This document shows, piece after piece, positions 17,698 to 28,205 of a DNA stretch of 52,885 nt. Made by a program: the position numbers and the translations under genes. The stretch is from positions 1 through 52,885 of IMG/VR virus record IMGVR_UViG_3300044613_002635, one strand, 5' to 3'. The notes below the pieces were generated by a model. It was given only the letters and a program-made list of their open reading frames with translations. It had not been told where the DNA came from and did no database searches. The stretch's first letter is position 1. Each line of letters opens with the position of its first letter. The stretch comes from a virus.

Positions 17698-20600
17698 ATG
17701 CCTAAAAAATTATGTTGCTGTGATGTTGCTGTTGATGACTATTGTTTAACAAATCAATTTGTTACAATATTTGGACCTTTATTAGACAGTGCCGTACCTG
17801 TTTCATCTGGTGATTTAATTTCTTTAAAAATTAATAGACCCGAATCAAAAACAAGAAATAAAGAATTATCACATCGTCTCGATGATTTCGGCGCCCAACC
17901 TTGTCCATCGTGTTGTACGCCATGTGCTGTTGAGGCATGTCAGGACTGTCCTTTAGTTTCTGTATGTGAGAATAATAGATGTACGGGTCCTCAAGAAGGT
18001 CAAGAGCCATATATTGCCTCTGGAGCTGGAAGAAGTGAGTATGGTAAACCATGCATAAGATGTTGTTCTTCGTGTGGAGGTGATCAAGACGGAGATAAAG
18101 GACCCGATAATGAGAATCCTCCTCCATTGCTACGCCAAGCAACTACAGTATTTTTAGACAATTCTCCATTTAATGTTTCACGAATGTTTAAAAAATTATT
18201 CAATCGTGGAACACAAACACCAATGGAATATGGCACATCTTACAATATTAAAACTTTTGAAGAGATGGCCCAAGAAAATATTAAAAAAGCACAAAAAAAT
18301 AATTTAATTAATTCAAATATAAATTTAAATTCAAATCAAGTTAATTCACCCATAATAGTTCGTTCATCAAATGAAATATTTAAAAATAAATTAGATAATT
18401 TATATCCTGCCTGCAAAGAATGTTTAATTGAAAATGGATATGATATTGATTGTATAAGAAATAATTCACCAAATTGTGTAAATAAAAATATTGATTTTTG
18501 TAAAAATTGTAAAAAAGAATGCGAAGCATATTGTAGTCCTTATTTTGGAGACACTATAAATCAACAAAGAAATATAAGTAATTTATTTGGTTTGCCAATT
18601 TATACTACAAATTATGATTTAGCAAAAGGTTCAACTTTTAATAATTCAGATTTATATCTTGGAAATATATTGGTAAATGGAACTGGTTTGATTAAAAAAA
18701 TAGATCCATTGGAAACCAGTCTAGATCAGTCAAGAAGTTTATTAGCTGGTGGTGCTGAAACAGATGCTTTTTATGGGCCGGAAGTGGATGGTCCAGATAC
18801 GGTTCCAGCAGATGATCCAAACGAACCATTTAAATTAGCTCAAAGTTGCTTGCCTTATAGTTGTTCAGTATGTAATTTCAATGGTGGTGCTCCTGGATCT
18901 GATCCATTATATTTTATATATCGATATGCTGGATGTCACATGGTGTGGTATCCACCAGAATATATTTTTAATTATCAATTAAAAATTCCACAAGGGTCAG
19001 CATATTATAAAAAGCAACGAGTAATTAATTCAGATGGTATAGGATCAATGAGAGACCTATTAAAAAGTTGTGATTTTTTAATAAGTGCGGGTGGCCACCA
19101 AGAAGATGGTAATGTAAGCGGAATTGAACGAAATTGTTCTGGCAATTATTTTAATGATGGTCAGGCTTGCAGCCAAGGAGGATGTCAATGTCGTGACGCC
19201 ACAACATATCCATGTCAGTGTATGCGATTTCCACATTTAAGTGGTGGATTTACAGATACGGTTAAAAAAAGATTTAATGTCTCACAAAGAATTAATCAAG
19301 GAGGGTATATTCCTTCACTTGATCCATTTTTACCAAAAATGTATGTACAAGAAGCAGGTTGCTGTTCTTGTGCCAATACATCAGGTACGCCTCCATATAC
19401 TGCATGTAATCCTGGATTTGATATTATAAGAAATAAAAGATCAGAATGGCCAAGAGCAAGTGGTAATGGAAAATCTCCTCCTACATTAGGACAATTTTGT
19501 AATGTTGATCAAAATCAAAATCAAGATAATGGTCCATTCTACAATCCAAGATATAATAAAGCATGTTTTGAAAGAGGAATATCTCCATATTTAAGTAGAA
19601 TATCTCAAAAATTATTTGTTGCTGCCAGAGACATATTCCATTATGGATCAGTCGATCCTAAAAAACAAGAAATATTAGGTCCATTTTACACATCAACTAT
19701 ACTGCAACCAAGACCTTTTGGTTGGAGTAGGGCTGGGTTTAAAAAGACTTTTAATAAAAAAAGCAATTTATTTCATAAAATGGTTGGTTTAATTGGAATG
19801 GACCATCATTTTGAATGCTGGGCATATCACAGCAAAGCTTTATTTACACCTGCTCCACCAATAGCAATGAATCATTGTAATATGTTGATTACTCCATATG
19901 AAAAACCTTATGGAGGAGAGTGGACTGAAAGAAATTTTACTTATGATCCAAGAGAAGCATTTAGATATCAAGCTATGCGGCATTTCCCACGCAGAGTTAT
20001 GTATGGATCTTCAGTTATTCCGTTATTTCATTCTGATTTGCATGCTATGGAAGAACTTTCTGAAGCCAAAGAGATTAAAGTAAATGGTGACGTTTTTGAC
20101 GGCGAAAGATTTTTAGAAGCATTTTATCTTTATTTTTATAATAGAATTACAGATCCAGGAGATACACTATACGCAGAACCAGCAATAGAACAATCAGATG
20201 TAGATCAATATGATTATGTATCTTCTTGGTTAAAGGAAATGATAAAAGCCAATGTCATAAGTGTTAAAGATCATGCCGACGACATTGGTAAAGAATTGAT
20301 AGAATTATTAGATGGTGTATATCTAGAACCAATAGATCCAGAACATCCACCCATCGATAATCGTCCTGATCCAGACTTTATTGATGACACTACTGAATCA
20401 TTTTTAGGTAATAAAGCTGGCTATTATGAAATGATTGATTGGTTAAAGACTAATATTTTAGCACAATATCCAGAAGCAAATTTTTCTAATACAGATTATT
20501 TTACTATATGGGCGGCAATGAAACCGTATATAACGGCCAAATTCATAAAAAATGTTTTAATAAATCCACTCCAAGATAATTTGGTTACTAGAATTCCTGG

Positions 20601-23600
20601 CCCAATGTTTGCTGGTCCACGTAGAGCAAAATTGTGGCCATGCCCCAATTCAGCTGGTTTAACAAGCTGGGGGTGTACCGGCACTAATGCATGTTATGAC
20701 AAAGAAAATGTTTTAAATGTTATAACAAATCAAGATCCAGATAACTTATTAGAATATAATAAATTGTTTGGTGGACAACAAACATGGTTTGCTATAACAA
20801 ATAATGGAAAAGTTAGAGCATTTGGACGAGGAGCAATACCCCCCAGCGGCAATGATGATCCTACAGAAATAGGTTGTTCACCAGATTATGCATATGAATG
20901 TGATGTTGAACCTTCCTGCCCCGCACCTGATCATTCTCCAATATGTGATGGATCTTATTATGATACAGATGTTGGAGCTGTACCATGTCATTTATCAGTA
21001 TTACCTGAACTTGGAATATTATATGATGAAGACCAGGCAAATAATACTCTTCCAGATGGAATAGTACAAAAAATATCCAGTAAAGGAAACTTTGCTGTAG
21101 CTTTGGTGGAATATCAAGAAGGTGTTGTTCCTGGTATAGCTTTATGGCATACAAATCAAAATTGTAATCAAATAAATTATCGTAGAAAGAAATTTTCAAA
21201 TTCTGGATGGGAAATAGGTGGAGCACCAATTTATGAATTCCCACCTTATTCATTTACCTGTGCTGACACAGATAATGCTGACGTTTATACTTTGAAAGCG
21301 TGGGGCAAAGGAAATAATGGGGATGATGATGCTGATATTGATTATGGAATTTTTTATAATGATACGCGTTATGTTAGTGATTACACTCAACCAAATTGTA
21401 ATCCTTTAGCTGTTGGATTTATTAATAGTCTTAATAATAAATTTTTTATATGGAAAGATGTGGCATGTGGAGCCAAGCATACCATTGCCATAATATCTGG
21501 TGGTTATTTGTTTGCAACGCCAACCAGCGACAATACGTATAACCAATCATCATATGGTTATCCAACAATATCAGGAAAAAGAGAGCTTGATGAAGATAGG
21601 GCTACTCAACGTCTAAGTGCTTCAATTGGATCTGAACCATTATTTTATTATTATAATCTTCCAAAACCAGGATACTTTACAGAAGATGAATGGAATACTT
21701 TATTTCCTAGAAATTCTTTTCAAACTTTACCAGAAAATAAAGATTGGTGGAATAGAACTTATTGTGCAAATCTAAATGAACCAAACGATGAATCGTGGAG
21801 TGCAGGAGAAAATGCTATTCCATGTGATATTAGATGTCAACTCTTTGTACTAAACCAGAGTGGTGAGAGGGTGTCTTTGCTAACAGAACGTGGCAATCCA
21901 TGTGGTGCAGCCTATGGATATAGTTGTCTAAAAGCCATTGAGCCAGATTTTCCCGTATACACAAAAGTTGCAGCTGGCCATTATCATAGTATTGCATTAT
22001 CTGATGATAATAATTTAAAAATATGGGGATCATATGTAAAAGTAGATGAAAACGGGGAACCGGTAACTGGAGAAACTAGTTTTACAAGCACAGATCCTAT
22101 ACCTGTATTTTTACCAGATAGTGAAATATTTAAAGATGAATGGATACTTGGACCTGTTGGGGGAGTAACTGGATGCCATGATTCGTATGCACGTGCGCCA
22201 GCCGAAGCCCCGGAGGGGTATGACCACTCAAAATATAAAGTATACACAACAGCCGACAAAACTGTTTATAGTTCTGCCAGTATCTTTGCAATAGATGGTG
22301 GTCCAGATTATAGTATTATGGCACGTAAAGCCGGAGACAAACATAGATTAGTTGTATGGGGAAATTCTGAAATGGTAAAAGCAGTATCTGGTGTTACTTA
22401 TTCTGGTCTTACTGCTTTTTATGGAAAAAATTATGATGTAATAGATGAAATTGTTGCTGGACCAAATGCCATTGGTGTTATTTGGAAAAGAAAGAATTCT
22501 CCTAAGAAAAGACTTGATATATTTCAAAGACCAGATGCCGATAGAGGACTTACTATTGGAATTGATAAAAATCGATATAGTGATATTTGTTTTACAGCTG
22601 GAAGTGTCTCTGCAATTTTTTCAAGTGGATTAAAAGCCCAAGAATGGAAGGCGTCGTCTTTTGATATAGACCATGCCAAATTACAATTTAAAAATTTTAA
22701 TAATTTACCTTTATATTTTAAAACCCAAGCATTCTTCAGAGCAGTTCCTGGAAGATGGGATTTTTCAAAATGGCTTTTTGGTATGCCCTGCAATCAAATA
22801 GGTACTGATGTAGCAGAAAATGTTGTTGGTAACCCAGATTATACCAGTCCATATTATACTGTAGCCAGAGATGTAGAAAGATCTTACAGTGGACATCCAC
22901 AATATTATTGGATGAGACCAGATCAAAGACGAAAACAACAAGCCACACCTTTGCATACTTATGAACCATATCCCGGTAAGGTGTGTGGCATGATGCGAGA
23001 TAGATTTGGTAGAGATGGTTTGAGACCACAAGATGAATTTGGTGGGGGTGGTGATCCAAATGGTCCAATGGCTTCTGCAAATAGAGCATTAAATAATGAA
23101 TTGGGTGGCTGTTATGGTGGAGATATATGTTGGGTTGGTGATGGTAGTCCATCGTCTTTTGCATATTATTCAGAGGGTTATAGTCCCCCAGCAGTATGTC
23201 CACGGCCCAGTCCATATTGTGTATGTAATGAGTTGGAATGTGGATGTCCACCGGGTAAAAGATGGCCGCAAGTAGTTGATTGTAGTGCGGGTCCTTTTGG
23301 AAATCGAAGTTGTTTTGCTTATGTTAATAATAGAATAGGATTTTACAATAATAAAGATTATTTTGTGCAATCTTCAAAATCATTTGGTCAAATTTCGGAG
23401 GCTGGATCTGGTATAGGATTAGGATATTGTTGTGGTGTAATTAAAACAAATATTACTGCATTCTTTTACGCTAAAAGAAATTATTATTATGGTTATAATG
23501 AAGAAACATCTTTATATGAAGTTCAAAATGCACCTCTACCATATAGATCTCACTTTGTGGGAGCTTTATATCCAGAACCGGGTAAATCATATGGAATGAC

Positions 23601-24549
23601 TTCTTCGGAACTTGTTAATGCAATAATGACACCAAGAAATGCAATTTTAACAGCATATACTGTTCAGTCTGCATTTCCTTATCCCTATGTATTTCTTGGT
23701 GGCCGAGTACTTAAAAAATTGCAATTAAACTTGGAAATAGCTGTGGTAGAACCTGGTTGCGACAGATGCAATCCTCCACCTCCAGATTCTCCGTGTTATA
23801 CAGAGACTAAGTGTGGTTATCCTCCGGGTGGCGATATATGTCGAGCAAGCGTAGGAAATCTAGTTGGACCAGGGGGGTGGGTTAATACTTATGGTCGGGA
23901 TATATGTAATGATGGATCACCTCTTCAAATAACAATAGGAGGGGCGATGAACGATTCTATCAATGGTGATCTTAATTCTATGCTATACCTAGAGACCTGT
24001 AAAACCGATCAATGGCTTGGACCATTAGTTTCCTTTACAGGTTACACAGGTCCACTTCCACCAGGAATGACTATCACTTGTAATTGTTGGTGTGGCGACA
24101 ATACATCTTTTACATCATCTGATCGACCTTGTAGTTGTTCCAGAGATCAATATCCTTCAGGAAGTTGTCCGAACAATGATCGTTCGTGTCCTGGATGTAA
24201 ATTTTGTTGTAAATTAAATGAAAATTTAATATATCAGATAGATACAGAAAGTTCTATAGATGATCCTAAATTCTATTATCCAGCAGATAAACGTTTACCA
24301 GGAATGGGTGACAATGATGAAAGCATACCCGTTGGATTTATTGGTGGATTATGGAGAATATATGAAGAAATACCTTCATCGTATAATTCTTTAGGATGCA
24401 CGGGTTATACTTTAGGAGCACCACAGTGTTTCTTAGGACTTGAGGGATTAACAAATCCTGGAAAATTTAATGCAAAATGTGATTCTGGTGTTCCAGTTGG
24501 TAGAGTATCTGCCATTGAATGTGTTGAAGTACAAAGATCACAGGAATGA
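17698..24549 (+). CDS. Giant Cys-rich virion-type protein with RCC1-like region (2283 aa)
   Basis: The first 200 residues and the last 250 are crowded with Cys pairs (CCSCANTSG, CSRDQYPSGSCPN, CPGCKFCCK). The middle, about 1020-1580, has repeated units like FAITNNGKVRAFGRG, VACGAKHTIAIISGGYLFAT, VAAGHYHSIALSDDNNLKIWGS and HRLVVWGNSE, which is the RCC1 beta-propeller pattern. No signal peptide or enzyme motif is seen. A late promoter and structural-gene neighbours suggest a tail fibre or other surface protein. The Cys richness could mean metal sites or disulphides; this is inference. It is the largest gene in the window. Confidence 0.7.
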   Translation: MPKKLCCCDVAVDDYCLTNQFVTIFGPLLDSAVPVSSGDLISLKINRPESKTRNKELSHRLDDFGAQPCPSCCTPCAVEACQDCPLVSVCENNRCTGPQEGQEPYIASGAGRSEYGKPCIRCCSSCGGDQDGDKGPDNENPPPLLRQATTVFLDNSPFNVSRMFKKLFNRGTQTPMEYGTSYNIKTFEEMAQENIKKAQKNNLINSNINLNSNQVNSPIIVRSSNEIFKNKLDNLYPACKECLIENGYDIDCIRNNSPNCVNKNIDFCKNCKKECEAYCSPYFGDTINQQRNISNLFGLPIYTTNYDLAKGSTFNNSDLYLGNILVNGTGLIKKIDPLETSLDQSRSLLAGGAETDAFYGPEVDGPDTVPADDPNEPFKLAQSCLPYSCSVCNFNGGAPGSDPLYFIYRYAGCHMVWYPPEYIFNYQLKIPQGSAYYKKQRVINSDGIGSMRDLLKSCDFLISAGGHQEDGNVSGIERNCSGNYFNDGQACSQGGCQCRDATTYPCQCMRFPHLSGGFTDTVKKRFNVSQRINQGGYIPSLDPFLPKMYVQEAGCCSCANTSGTPPYTACNPGFDIIRNKRSEWPRASGNGKSPPTLGQFCNVDQNQNQDNGPFYNPRYNKACFERGISPYLSRISQKLFVAARDIFHYGSVDPKKQEILGPFYTSTILQPRPFGWSRAGFKKTFNKKSNLFHKMVGLIGMDHHFECWAYHSKALFTPAPPIAMNHCNMLITPYEKPYGGEWTERNFTYDPREAFRYQAMRHFPRRVMYGSSVIPLFHSDLHAMEELSEAKEIKVNGDVFDGERFLEAFYLYFYNRITDPGDTLYAEPAIEQSDVDQYDYVSSWLKEMIKANVISVKDHADDIGKELIELLDGVYLEPIDPEHPPIDNRPDPDFIDDTTESFLGNKAGYYEMIDWLKTNILAQYPEANFSNTDYFTIWAAMKPYITAKFIKNVLINPLQDNLVTRIPGPMFAGPRRAKLWPCPNSAGLTSWGCTGTNACYDKENVLNVITNQDPDNLLEYNKLFGGQQTWFAITNNGKVRAFGRGAIPPSGNDDPTEIGCSPDYAYECDVEPSCPAPDHSPICDGSYYDTDVGAVPCHLSVLPELGILYDEDQANNTLPDGIVQKISSKGNFAVALVEYQEGVVPGIALWHTNQNCNQINYRRKKFSNSGWEIGGAPIYEFPPYSFTCADTDNADVYTLKAWGKGNNGDDDADIDYGIFYNDTRYVSDYTQPNCNPLAVGFINSLNNKFFIWKDVACGAKHTIAIISGGYLFATPTSDNTYNQSSYGYPTISGKRELDEDRATQRLSASIGSEPLFYYYNLPKPGYFTEDEWNTLFPRNSFQTLPENKDWWNRTYCANLNEPNDESWSAGENAIPCDIRCQLFVLNQSGERVSLLTERGNPCGAAYGYSCLKAIEPDFPVYTKVAAGHYHSIALSDDNNLKIWGSYVKVDENGEPVTGETSFTSTDPIPVFLPDSEIFKDEWILGPVGGVTGCHDSYARAPAEAPEGYDHSKYKVYTTADKTVYSSASIFAIDGGPDYSIMARKAGDKHRLVVWGNSEMVKAVSGVTYSGLTAFYGKNYDVIDEIVAGPNAIGVIWKRKNSPKKRLDIFQRPDADRGLTIGIDKNRYSDICFTAGSVSAIFSSGLKAQEWKASSFDIDHAKLQFKNFNNLPLYFKTQAFFRAVPGRWDFSKWLFGMPCNQIGTDVAENVVGNPDYTSPYYTVARDVERSYSGHPQYYWMRPDQRRKQQATPLHTYEPYPGKVCGMMRDRFGRDGLRPQDEFGGGGDPNGPMASANRALNNELGGCYGGDICWVGDGSPSSFAYYSEGYSPPAVCPRPSPYCVCNELECGCPPGKRWPQVVDCSAGPFGNRSCFAYVNNRIGFYNNKDYFVQSSKSFGQISEAGSGIGLGYCCGVIKTNITAFFYAKRNYYYGYNEETSLYEVQNAPLPYRSHFVGALYPEPGKSYGMTSSELVNAIMTPRNAILTAYTVQSAFPYPYVFLGGRVLKKLQLNLEIAVVEPGCDRCNPPPPDSPCYTETKCGYPPGGDICRASVGNLVGPGGWVNTYGRDICNDGSPLQITIGGAMNDSINGDLNSMLYLETCKTDQWLGPLVSFTGYTGPLPPGMTITCNCWCGDNTSFTSSDRPCSCSRDQYPSGSCPNNDRSCPGCKFCCKLNENLIYQIDTESSIDDPKFYYPADKRLPGMGDNDESIPVGFIGGLWRIYEEIPSSYNSLGCTGYTLGAPQCFLGLEGLTNPGKFNAKCDSGVPVGRVSAIECVEVQRSQE

Positions 24550-24586
24550 TATTTATAATGAACATAAATAATATGAAAGGTAATAT

Positions 24587-25210
24587 ATGAATTTTCAAGA
24601 CAATGTATTTGTTTCTAACACAATGTATACAAATTATAATAATGGTACTTTGTCTATTGATCCCAATGTTGTAAATGAAAAACTTATAGATAAAGAAAAA
24701 TATCAAAATGATATTGAAGAACAAAAAAATTATTTATATTATAAAGTAATAAATTTAAATTTTAAATTTGAAAAAGTATTTAAAATTAAATTAAATTTTG
24801 TAAGTTTACATATTGGTGATATAATAGACTATATTACTAAAAAAACAGGAATTAAAAAGTTAATTATAAAATTAACAAATGGAAATTGTGGTTGTGAAGC
24901 TAGACGAATTAAATTTAATAAATGGTTTCAGATTCCAATATTATCTTTTAAATTTGATAAATTAAATTTTAAAAATAAAATGGATATTGTAATAGCTGAA
25001 GAATTTAAAGAAAATAATATAAAACAAAAACAAATTAAAAATGAAGAATTAATTGAGCAAGTTAAATTAAATATGATCAATAAACATTATGGCATAGAAA
25101 ATAATTTATATGTACACAATAATTCAAATGATACATCTACAAATAAAAAACCAGGTGGGTGTGGCTGTGGTGCCAAGAAAAACTATGCAAAGCGCGTAAA
25201 TCACGTATAA
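24587..25210 (+). CDS. 207-aa Cys-motif protein
   Basis: GAAAGG lies before ATG 24587. A central motif, LTNGNCGCEARRIKFNKWFQ, resembles a 'GC..C..R...LN..f' motif seen in many phage tail-region proteins. The C-terminus carries GGCGCGAKKNYAKR. The rest is Lys/Asn/Ile-rich and helical. The two CGC clusters could bind metal. The function is unknown; it follows the giant gene and is probably cotranscribed. Confidence 0.6.
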   Translation: MNFQDNVFVSNTMYTNYNNGTLSIDPNVVNEKLIDKEKYQNDIEEQKNYLYYKVINLNFKFEKVFKIKLNFVSLHIGDIIDYITKKTGIKKLIIKLTNGNCGCEARRIKFNKWFQIPILSFKFDKLNFKNKMDIVIAEEFKENNIKQKQIKNEELIEQVKLNMINKHYGIENNLYVHNNSNDTSTNKKPGGCGCGAKKNYAKRVNHV

Positions 25211-25231
25211 TTAATATAAAGAAAGGTTATT

Positions 25232-25534
25232 ATGGATTTAGTATATTTTAAAATTTTGTCTGGTGAAGAAGTTATTTCCAAAGGAAAAAAAGTAAATGGA
25301 GGATGGTATGTTGAAGATCCTGCAATGCTTGTCCATATGAAAGATTATAAAATAGGTTTGGCAAATTGGTTGCCATATACAAAAATTAATGAAGGTACAA
25401 CTATTCCAGATTCTGCTATTGTTTTTGCAGTAGATGTTGCCGATGATATGGCAATATATTACACCAAATGGGCAAACCCAGATATTGAAACAAATGAAGC
25501 TCCCACTAAAGAATCATCTGAAACTTTAATTTAA
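25232..25534 (+). CDS. Sm-like phage protein, second copy (100 aa)
   Basis: The sequence starts MDLVYFKILSGEEVISKG, then WYVEDPAMLVHMKDYKIGLA, then NWLPYTKINEGTTIPDSAIV. It aligns along its length with the 15068 protein (SGEE, dP, ig...W.pyTk...g.tI..s.v.F.vD). AAGAAAGG precedes the start. It is likely the same fold with a separate role, here within the virion-gene region. Confidence 0.7.
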   Translation: MDLVYFKILSGEEVISKGKKVNGGWYVEDPAMLVHMKDYKIGLANWLPYTKINEGTTIPDSAIVFAVDVADDMAIYYTKWANPDIETNEAPTKESSETLI

Positions 25535-25535
25535 A

Positions 25536-25817
25536 ATGTTTAAAGGAAACTATAAATCTAAAAACTCCAATGGAACAGTTTTTGTTTATAGTAAAGGTGA
25601 TTCAATACTGTTTCAAGGAAAACTTTATGAAGCAGAAAAATCAACATATTTGTCTCCTATACAGCAAGCAGATGCATGGAATTATAAAGGAGTATCGGAA
25701 ATATACACATCTGATAATCCTCCATTAAATCCTGTTGTTGGACAAATATGGAATACCAACGGTAGATACTATTCTTATTTTTATGATGGAAATAGTTATA
25801 CTTGGGTTGAAATTTAA
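25536..25817 (+). CDS. 93-aa small beta protein, possibly carbohydrate-binding
   Basis: FVYSKGDSILFQGKLYEAEK ... GQIWNTNGRYYSYFYDGNSYTW has the aromatic-rich look of small chitin/carbohydrate-binding or tail-fibre domains ('GD.v...Gk.Y.a'). No firm family is assigned. Its stop overlaps the convergent 25814 gene by four bases. Confidence 0.5.
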   Translation: MFKGNYKSKNSNGTVFVYSKGDSILFQGKLYEAEKSTYLSPIQQADAWNYKGVSEIYTSDNPPLNPVVGQIWNTNGRYYSYFYDGNSYTWVEI

Positions 25818-27136
25818 GAAATTACTACACTTAGTATCATAGTAGTTTCTCGTGCAAGTTTTAAATAGATACTCTGCAGAGAATTGGGGCGGTCGGAAAA
25901 ATAAATAAAGGCCGCTCCTTCTCTGCCGGGTGTTCCATTAATTCTATAATTTCTTGTCAATGGTACAGAACATGCATAATCAGTATATGCTGAAATTGTC
26001 ATGTCTTTGTTTCTGGCATCCGATAAATCTATTTTAAAATTTCTACTAATTGCAGTACTGTTACTAATAAAGTTAAGAGTAGCAACATCATTATTGTCAA
26101 TTAATATTGTATTATATATTTCTTCACCACTTACAGTAGGAACATCTAAAATTGCAGAAGTTGAAAATAAAGGTTCACGAATTGTGTCATAAACAAGTTG
26201 ATATATTTTAGAAAACACATAACTTCCAAATGTATATGCTTCAATATCGGATGAACCAAAATTAACTAATGTTGTGTTGGGATACCAATAATAATTGATT
26301 GGATACGGTGGATTTAAAAGTTCTCTTAATAAATATTGTTGTTTGTTTTGATTTTCAAGTAATTGTGTGTAGATACCAGGATATGTATTTGATATGCGCA
26401 ATACACCATTTAATGTTTCATCGTAATTGATATCATCTGGAGACAAAATTCCTCTCATATAAATGTCAACTAATGACTGTTGAAAATACAAGTTTTCATT
26501 TGTAATACTAACAGTTGGATCAATGTAAATTACTTCTGTACCATCATTTAACTTCAATACATTTTTAATAAGTATTCTTTTTTGATTTGATGTACTCGTA
26601 TTTACTTGCAAATATTCTTCAAAACTATAATCACTTCCATATATTCCCAGATAAGTAAAATTTAAAGGATCCATATCTGGTGATTTATTTACTAGCAATG
26701 CAGCAGTGGCTCCGGTGACTGCAGTAAATTGAAGTGGTGTTGTAAAAAGATTTCTATCATATATGCCACCAGAAAATCCAGATGTTCCAGATAATCCACT
26801 AAAGTATAAGTACTGATTGTATGCTCCTGTTTTTCCTAGTAATGTAAATTGTCCATCCCAGGATAATACTGATCCAGTAGTAATATTTGTATATTTGCCG
26901 GAGCTAAAAGCAAAGGTAGATCCAATTCCAAGTTTATCAAAAAACAGTTTTAAAAACTTAAAATCATTAGCATTTTTACTTTGCGAATAATTAAAGAAAA
27001 AACTGTTTCCAACTAGTTGAACTTGTGGCGACGACTCCAAATAACCCTTAGTCAAACAAGGATCGGCAGTAGAACCAATAAATTCTAATGTAAATGATTG
27101 TGTTGATTTTACTACTGTTAAAGCTGCACTACTCAT
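25814..27136 (-). CDS. 440-aa virion structural protein, unknown role
   Basis: The sequence is beta-rich and Ser/Thr/Gly/Tyr-rich (e.g. GLSGTSGFSGGIYDRNLF), typical of phage fibre or decoration proteins. No conserved motif is recognised. It follows the 27139 gene by two bases on the same strand and likely shares its late promoter. Confidence 0.55.
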   Translation of the reverse strand: MSSAALTVVKSTQSFTLEFIGSTADPCLTKGYLESSPQVQLVGNSFFFNYSQSKNANDFKFLKLFFDKLGIGSTFAFSSGKYTNITTGSVLSWDGQFTLLGKTGAYNQYLYFSGLSGTSGFSGGIYDRNLFTTPLQFTAVTGATAALLVNKSPDMDPLNFTYLGIYGSDYSFEEYLQVNTSTSNQKRILIKNVLKLNDGTEVIYIDPTVSITNENLYFQQSLVDIYMRGILSPDDINYDETLNGVLRISNTYPGIYTQLLENQNKQQYLLRELLNPPYPINYYWYPNTTLVNFGSSDIEAYTFGSYVFSKIYQLVYDTIREPLFSTSAILDVPTVSGEEIYNTILIDNNDVATLNFISNSTAISRNFKIDLSDARNKDMTISAYTDYACSVPLTRNYRINGTPGREGAAFIYFSDRPNSLQSIYLKLARETTMILSVVIS

Positions 27137-27138
27137 TT

Positions 27139-28122
27139 TTAGCTAGCCATATAAGATACTATTTGTGAAGAAGTTTTTGCTCTTAAATAAATGGTATTAA
27201 GATTTTGAACATCCAAGAATATATTCTGTCCAGGATCTAGTTCATATCCAAGGGCAGCTACACCATCAGAGTTTATGTAAATAATATCTGTATTGGATGA
27301 TGATGCTTTGATGTTGATACCAGAAATGGTCGTATATCCAGCAGGATATATTCCAGTTACACCGGTTGTAATAGTTGACCTACCACTGATAAACGTTGTT
27401 GGTCGGCTGATACCAAGAGTTCCAAGGTTTGTATTTAAGGTGTTGATTGCGCCATATATGGCTGTCAAACCATTGGTAATATTTGTATCATAAATTCCAA
27501 CAGTATTACCTACAGTTGTTGGTAATGATGTACCACCCGAGAAACCTTGTACTCTTAGTGCTGTTCCAGATTGGTTGGTTACACCAACCGTTGGGTCAAT
27601 AGTTACGCTAATGGTTGCACCAATTATATTGGTGTACATTGGATTACCGGAACTTCCAATTGGAGTTCCAGTGCCATCTACTAGATTTGCATAAAGCCAA
27701 GTACTTCCACTTGGTCCAAAAACAGAAACACTATCATTAAGTCTACTTAAATATCTTCCGCCAGTAACTTCTACTCTGCAGCTAGGTGCAGTTTGTACAT
27801 ATACTGGAGAGGCCGTTAGACCCGATACAACTACGCTTCCGCCTACGGTAACAGCCTGTCCACCTACAGTTCCTACGATTGATATCGGGCCAGAAAAGCC
27901 AGAAATTGTTGCTGTTAGGCCAGTTGCAACGGTTACTGGGAAAGGATTACTGGAAGTAACTGGAGTAAATGCACCAGTTGCCCCGAAACCCATTTTATAG
28001 TACTGTACATAATATGAATAACCACCAGAAATATTGGTAACAGGGTCAGCACCTACGGCAAAGGTGGCTCCGCTGTTAATTACTACGTAATCTGATCCAT
28101 AATAAGGTGATGGAAATGGCAT
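27139..28122 (-). CDS. 327-aa virion/tail fibre-like protein
   Basis: The sequence is low-complexity beta, rich in Gly/Ser/Thr/Val. It has repeated short units such as TSSNPFPVTVATG, GSSGNPMYTNIIG and VTIDPTVGVTNQSG, as seen in myovirus structural proteins. AAAGGAT lies before ATG 28122 and CTAAATA about 30 bases upstream, so it is a late gene. The exact virion position is unknown. Confidence 0.6.
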   Translation of the reverse strand: MPFPSPYYGSDYVVINSGATFAVGADPVTNISGGYSYYVQYYKMGFGATGAFTPVTSSNPFPVTVATGLTATISGFSGPISIVGTVGGQAVTVGGSVVVSGLTASPVYVQTAPSCRVEVTGGRYLSRLNDSVSVFGPSGSTWLYANLVDGTGTPIGSSGNPMYTNIIGATISVTIDPTVGVTNQSGTALRVQGFSGGTSLPTTVGNTVGIYDTNITNGLTAIYGAINTLNTNLGTLGISRPTTFISGRSTITTGVTGIYPAGYTTISGINIKASSSNTDIIYINSDGVAALGYELDPGQNIFLDVQNLNTIYLRAKTSSQIVSYMAS

Positions 28123-28152
28123 ATTTTATCCTTTAAATTTCTTCTTCAAGAA

Positions 28153-28159
28153 TATTTAG
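28153..28159 (-). promoter_or_regulatory. Late promoter CTAAATA of the 28122-25814 operon
   Basis: CTAAATA on the minus strand, with a leader of about 30 bases containing AAAGGAT. Confidence 0.65.
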
Positions 28160-28172
28160 ACTCTTTTATATA

Positions 28173-28200
28173 TTGAATAGATTAAATTATATGCTATAAT
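28173..28200 (+). promoter_or_regulatory. Sigma70-type promoter of gene 33
   Basis: TTGAAT (28173-28178), 16 bases, TATAAT (28195-28200), AGAAT, ATG 28206; the start lies within a base of predicted +1. Confidence 0.7.
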
Positions 28201-28205
28201 AGAAT

